From contig JANTFS010000007.1 of assembly GCA_024763335.1 (NCBI GenBank), positions 1 through 32,961 on the forward strand: a DNA stretch of 32,961 nucleotides, read 5' to 3'. A program made the position numbers and the translations under genes. The notes below the pieces were generated by a model. The model saw only the letters and a program-made list of their open reading frames with translations. It did no database searches and was not told the origin of the DNA. The DNA is from Paracoccaceae bacterium (GTDB taxonomy: Bacteria > Pseudomonadota > Alphaproteobacteria > Rhodobacterales > Rhodobacteraceae). Shown here piece by piece: positions 31,008 through 32,961 of the stretch (the first letter of the stretch is position 1; every line of letters begins with the position of its first letter).

Positions 31008-32468
31008 ATGAGTGTCGCCAGTTCGCTTTCCAATGCTCTCTCGGGCCTGACTGCCTCGTCCCGCGCCGCCGAACTGGTGTCATCCAACGTCGCCAACGCG
31101 ATGACGCCGGGCTACGGGCGGCGCGAGATCGAGCTCCGGCCGCATCACCTCGGCGACGGAACGCCGGCGGGCGTCCGGGTGACGGGGGTTCGGCGCGAGG
31201 TCGATATGGTCATCGTGCAAGATCGGCGCCTCGCCGATGCGGCGCTCGGCCATGGGCAAACGCTTGCTGGCTTCCAATCCGAGATGGAAGCAATTCTCGG
31301 AACCCCGGACGAAGCCGGGTCATTGTCCGACCGGATCGCGCAGTTGGAAGCCTCCTTGATCGAGGCGGGATCGCGACCAGACAGCGCGGCGCGGCTGGAT
31401 ACCGCCGTGCGTGCGGCGCAGGCGCTCGCCGGCCACCTCAATACTGCGTCGAGCAAGGTGCAGGCCACGCGCATGAGCGCGGACGCGAAGATTGAAGTCC
31501 AGGTCCGCCAGCTGAACGATGGGCTTCTGCGGGTCCAGAACCTCAACTACCAGATCAAGGAATCCATCGCCCGCGGGCAGGATCCGTCGGCTTTGATGGA
31601 CCAGCGCCAACAGACGATCGATGCGCTCTCGCCAATTGTTCCGCTGCATCAGGTCGACCGCGACCATGGCATGGTCGCACTCTACACCACCGGCGGCGCC
31701 GTTGTCCTCGATGGCCGCGCCGCGGAAATCGGTTTCGCAAAGGTTGGTGTGATCGTGCCGGAGATGACGCAGGCCTCGGGCGCCCTTTCCGGTTTGTCCA
31801 TCAATGGCCACCCGATGCGCACCAACGGGAATCGCAGCCCTGTTCAGGGCGGGTCGCTCGCCGCGCTGTTCGAAATCCGCGACGAACTTGCAACCGGCGC
31901 GCAGGCCCGGCTCGATGCCGTGGCCCGCGATCTGGTTGAAAGGTTCCAGGATCCCAGCCTCGATTCCACGCGGGCAGCCACCGACGCCGGCCTGTTCACC
32001 GATGCCGGCCAGAGGTTCGAGACAATCAACGAGCTCGGGCTCTCGGAGCGGATCGTTGTCAACAGCCGCGTGGTGCCGGACGAAGGTGGCGCGCTCTGGC
32101 ATCTGCGTGACGGGCTTGGAGCCGCGAGCCCGGGCGATGTTGGCGACGGCGCGCTTCTGCACGATCTCGCCGAGGCGCTCGCAGCCCCGCGCGTGGCCGC
32201 GTCGGGCGATTTCCTTGGCGTCGCACGGTCCGCCAATGGACTTGCCGCGGATTTTTTGTCTCTCGTCAGCGCCGCGCGCACCGATGCGGAGGCCCGGCAA
32301 AGCCACGCCAGCGCACATCTCGACAGTCTCAAGTTCATGGAACTGGGCGCCGGGGTCGATACCGATCAGGAGATGCAGAAACTCCTGCTAATCGAACAGG
32401 CCTATGCAGCGAATGCAAAGGTCATCAGCACGGTTGATGCCATGCTCAATGCGTTGATGGAGATCTGA
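31008..32468 (+). CDS. flgK: Flagellar hook-associated protein FlgK
   Basis: FlgK is the first hook-filament junction protein, joining FlgE to FlgL. The 486-residue protein begins with LSNALSGLTASSRAAELVSS followed by NVANAMTPGYGRR, the conserved N-terminal D0 motif, and ends with LLIEQAYAANAKVISTVDAM, the matching C-terminal helix. The middle contains DQRQQTIDALSP. The length is a little shorter than E. coli FlgK (547). A perfect AGGAGG lies before the ATG. flgL starts three bases after its stop, so flgE-flgK-flgL form one operon. Confidence 0.95.
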   Translation: MSVASSLSNALSGLTASSRAAELVSSNVANAMTPGYGRREIELRPHHLGDGTPAGVRVTGVRREVDMVIVQDRRLADAALGHGQTLAGFQSEMEAILGTPDEAGSLSDRIAQLEASLIEAGSRPDSAARLDTAVRAAQALAGHLNTASSKVQATRMSADAKIEVQVRQLNDGLLRVQNLNYQIKESIARGQDPSALMDQRQQTIDALSPIVPLHQVDRDHGMVALYTTGGAVVLDGRAAEIGFAKVGVIVPEMTQASGALSGLSINGHPMRTNGNRSPVQGGSLAALFEIRDELATGAQARLDAVARDLVERFQDPSLDSTRAATDAGLFTDAGQRFETINELGLSERIVVNSRVVPDEGGALWHLRDGLGAASPGDVGDGALLHDLAEALAAPRVAASGDFLGVARSANGLAADFLSLVSAARTDAEARQSHASAHLDSLKFMELGAGVDTDQEMQKLLLIEQAYAANAKVISTVDAMLNALMEI

Positions 32469-32471
32469 ACC

Positions 32472-32961
32472 ATGTCAATCCTCTCGGTCGGCGACCGGGC
32501 TAGCGCCTTCCAGATCCGGCGGCTCTCGGCCGATCTCAAATCCGATCTGACGCGGCTCGGGCGTGAACTCGCGTCCGGGCAAAAATCCGATATCGGGGCC
32601 GCGGTTTCGGGCGATTTCGGGCCTGTTGCGGCGATCGAGCGTAACCTCACGGCCCTGCGCGCCTATCAGACCACTGCGGCCGAAACATCGCAATTGCTGG
32701 AAGCAGCGCAACTCGCCCTTGATGACGTTCAGCAAATGGGCCGTGCGCTCTCCCCGGGGCTTCTGAGCGCCGCAAATGCTCGCAACGCGGCCATGATCGA
32801 AGCCACGGGAGAAGATGCGCGCCAGAAATTCGCGGCGGTTGCGGCGCGGTTCAACACCCGCGCGGCAGACCGCTCGCTGTTCGCCGGAACCGCCACGGAT
32901 CGACCAGCACTGGCCGCCGGTGGTGACATGTTGGCTGAATTGAAAGCAGCAACCGCCGGGG
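32472..32961 (+). CDS. flgL: Flagellar hook-associated protein FlgL (5' part; cut by window edge)
   Basis: I read 163 codons from an ATG three bases after the flgK stop. The start MSILSVGDRASAFQIRRLSA and the RLGRELASGQKSDIG segment resemble the N-terminal helices of FlgL and flagellins, with a helical coiled-coil region to residue ~125 and FAGTATDRPAL after it, the usual entry to the central domain. FlgL forms the second junction ring below the filament. The C-terminal half lies beyond the window. The identity rests on the position after flgK and the N-terminal helix pattern. Confidence 0.85.
   Translation, partial: MSILSVGDRASAFQIRRLSADLKSDLTRLGRELASGQKSDIGAAVSGDFGPVAAIERNLTALRAYQTTAAETSQLLEAAQLALDDVQQMGRALSPGLLSAANARNAAMIEATGEDARQKFAAVAARFNTRAADRSLFAGTATDRPALAAGGDMLAELKAATAG

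Overview
The window looks like chromosomal DNA of a high-GC, flagellated alphaproteobacterium of the Rhodobacterales (Roseobacter/Rhodobacter group). The support is high-GC codon use, an RsbV/RsbW-type pair resembling Rhodobacter RbaV/RbaW, MotB/FlgE/FlgK/FlgL of the alphaproteobacterial type, and TTAA-N7-TTAA (CtrA-like) and Irr-box-like sites upstream of some genes. I see no phage, transposon, CRISPR array, rRNA or tRNA. The genes are packed tightly, with many 1-4 nt overlaps, so most of the window is ordinary core genome.

Layout. 1-1.5 kb: a truncated L,D-transpeptidase gene coupled to ribA (minus), divergent from an OmpR-type response regulator (plus). 2.4-3.75 kb: a strong terminator that may end a small RNA, then a two-gene minus-strand operon of unknown function (a four-helix membrane protein plus a small CPCC protein). 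3.9-6.5 kb: xth, a CnoX/YbbN-type thioredoxin, a Lon-substrate-binding-domain protein and a Trm112-like protein (plus). 6.5-13 kb: lolA, ftsK, a class I aminotransferase and an amidase (minus). 13-16.2 kb: a UbiH-type hydroxylase, a transglycosylase lipoprotein, an AEC transporter and hspQ. 16.3-19 kb: a gamma-glutamyltransferase and the rbaW/rbaV-like partner-switching pair (minus). 19-21.2 kb: msrC, a GFA protein, a LysE exporter and an RluA-type pseudouridine synthase (plus). 21.2-24.2 kb: a HAD hydrolase and an aldehyde dehydrogenase (minus), then a 1-Cys peroxiredoxin with an Irr-box-like operator and a clear terminator. 24.3-27.8 kb: fahA, a metallo-beta-lactamase-fold hydrolase and hmgA, a homogentisate catabolism operon (minus). 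27.9-28.6 kb: an atypical DapB-like reductase, divergent from hmgA across a palindrome. 28.7 kb to the end: motB, flgE, flgK and a truncated flgL.

Most noteworthy points: (i) motB and flgE have near-identical promoter layouts, a CtrA-like box followed nine bases later by GCTAT; (ii) a 17-bp Irr-box-like palindrome overlaps the probable -10 of the peroxiredoxin gene; (iii) the unknown membrane/CPCC operon; (iv) a DapB-like protein without the catalytic histidines, next to the homogentisate operon; (v) a 20-codon leader ORF coupled to msrC; (vi) mutually exclusive hairpins upstream of the gamma-glutamyltransferase gene. The membrane/CPCC operon is the best candidate for an undescribed system, but nothing in the sequence reveals its function.
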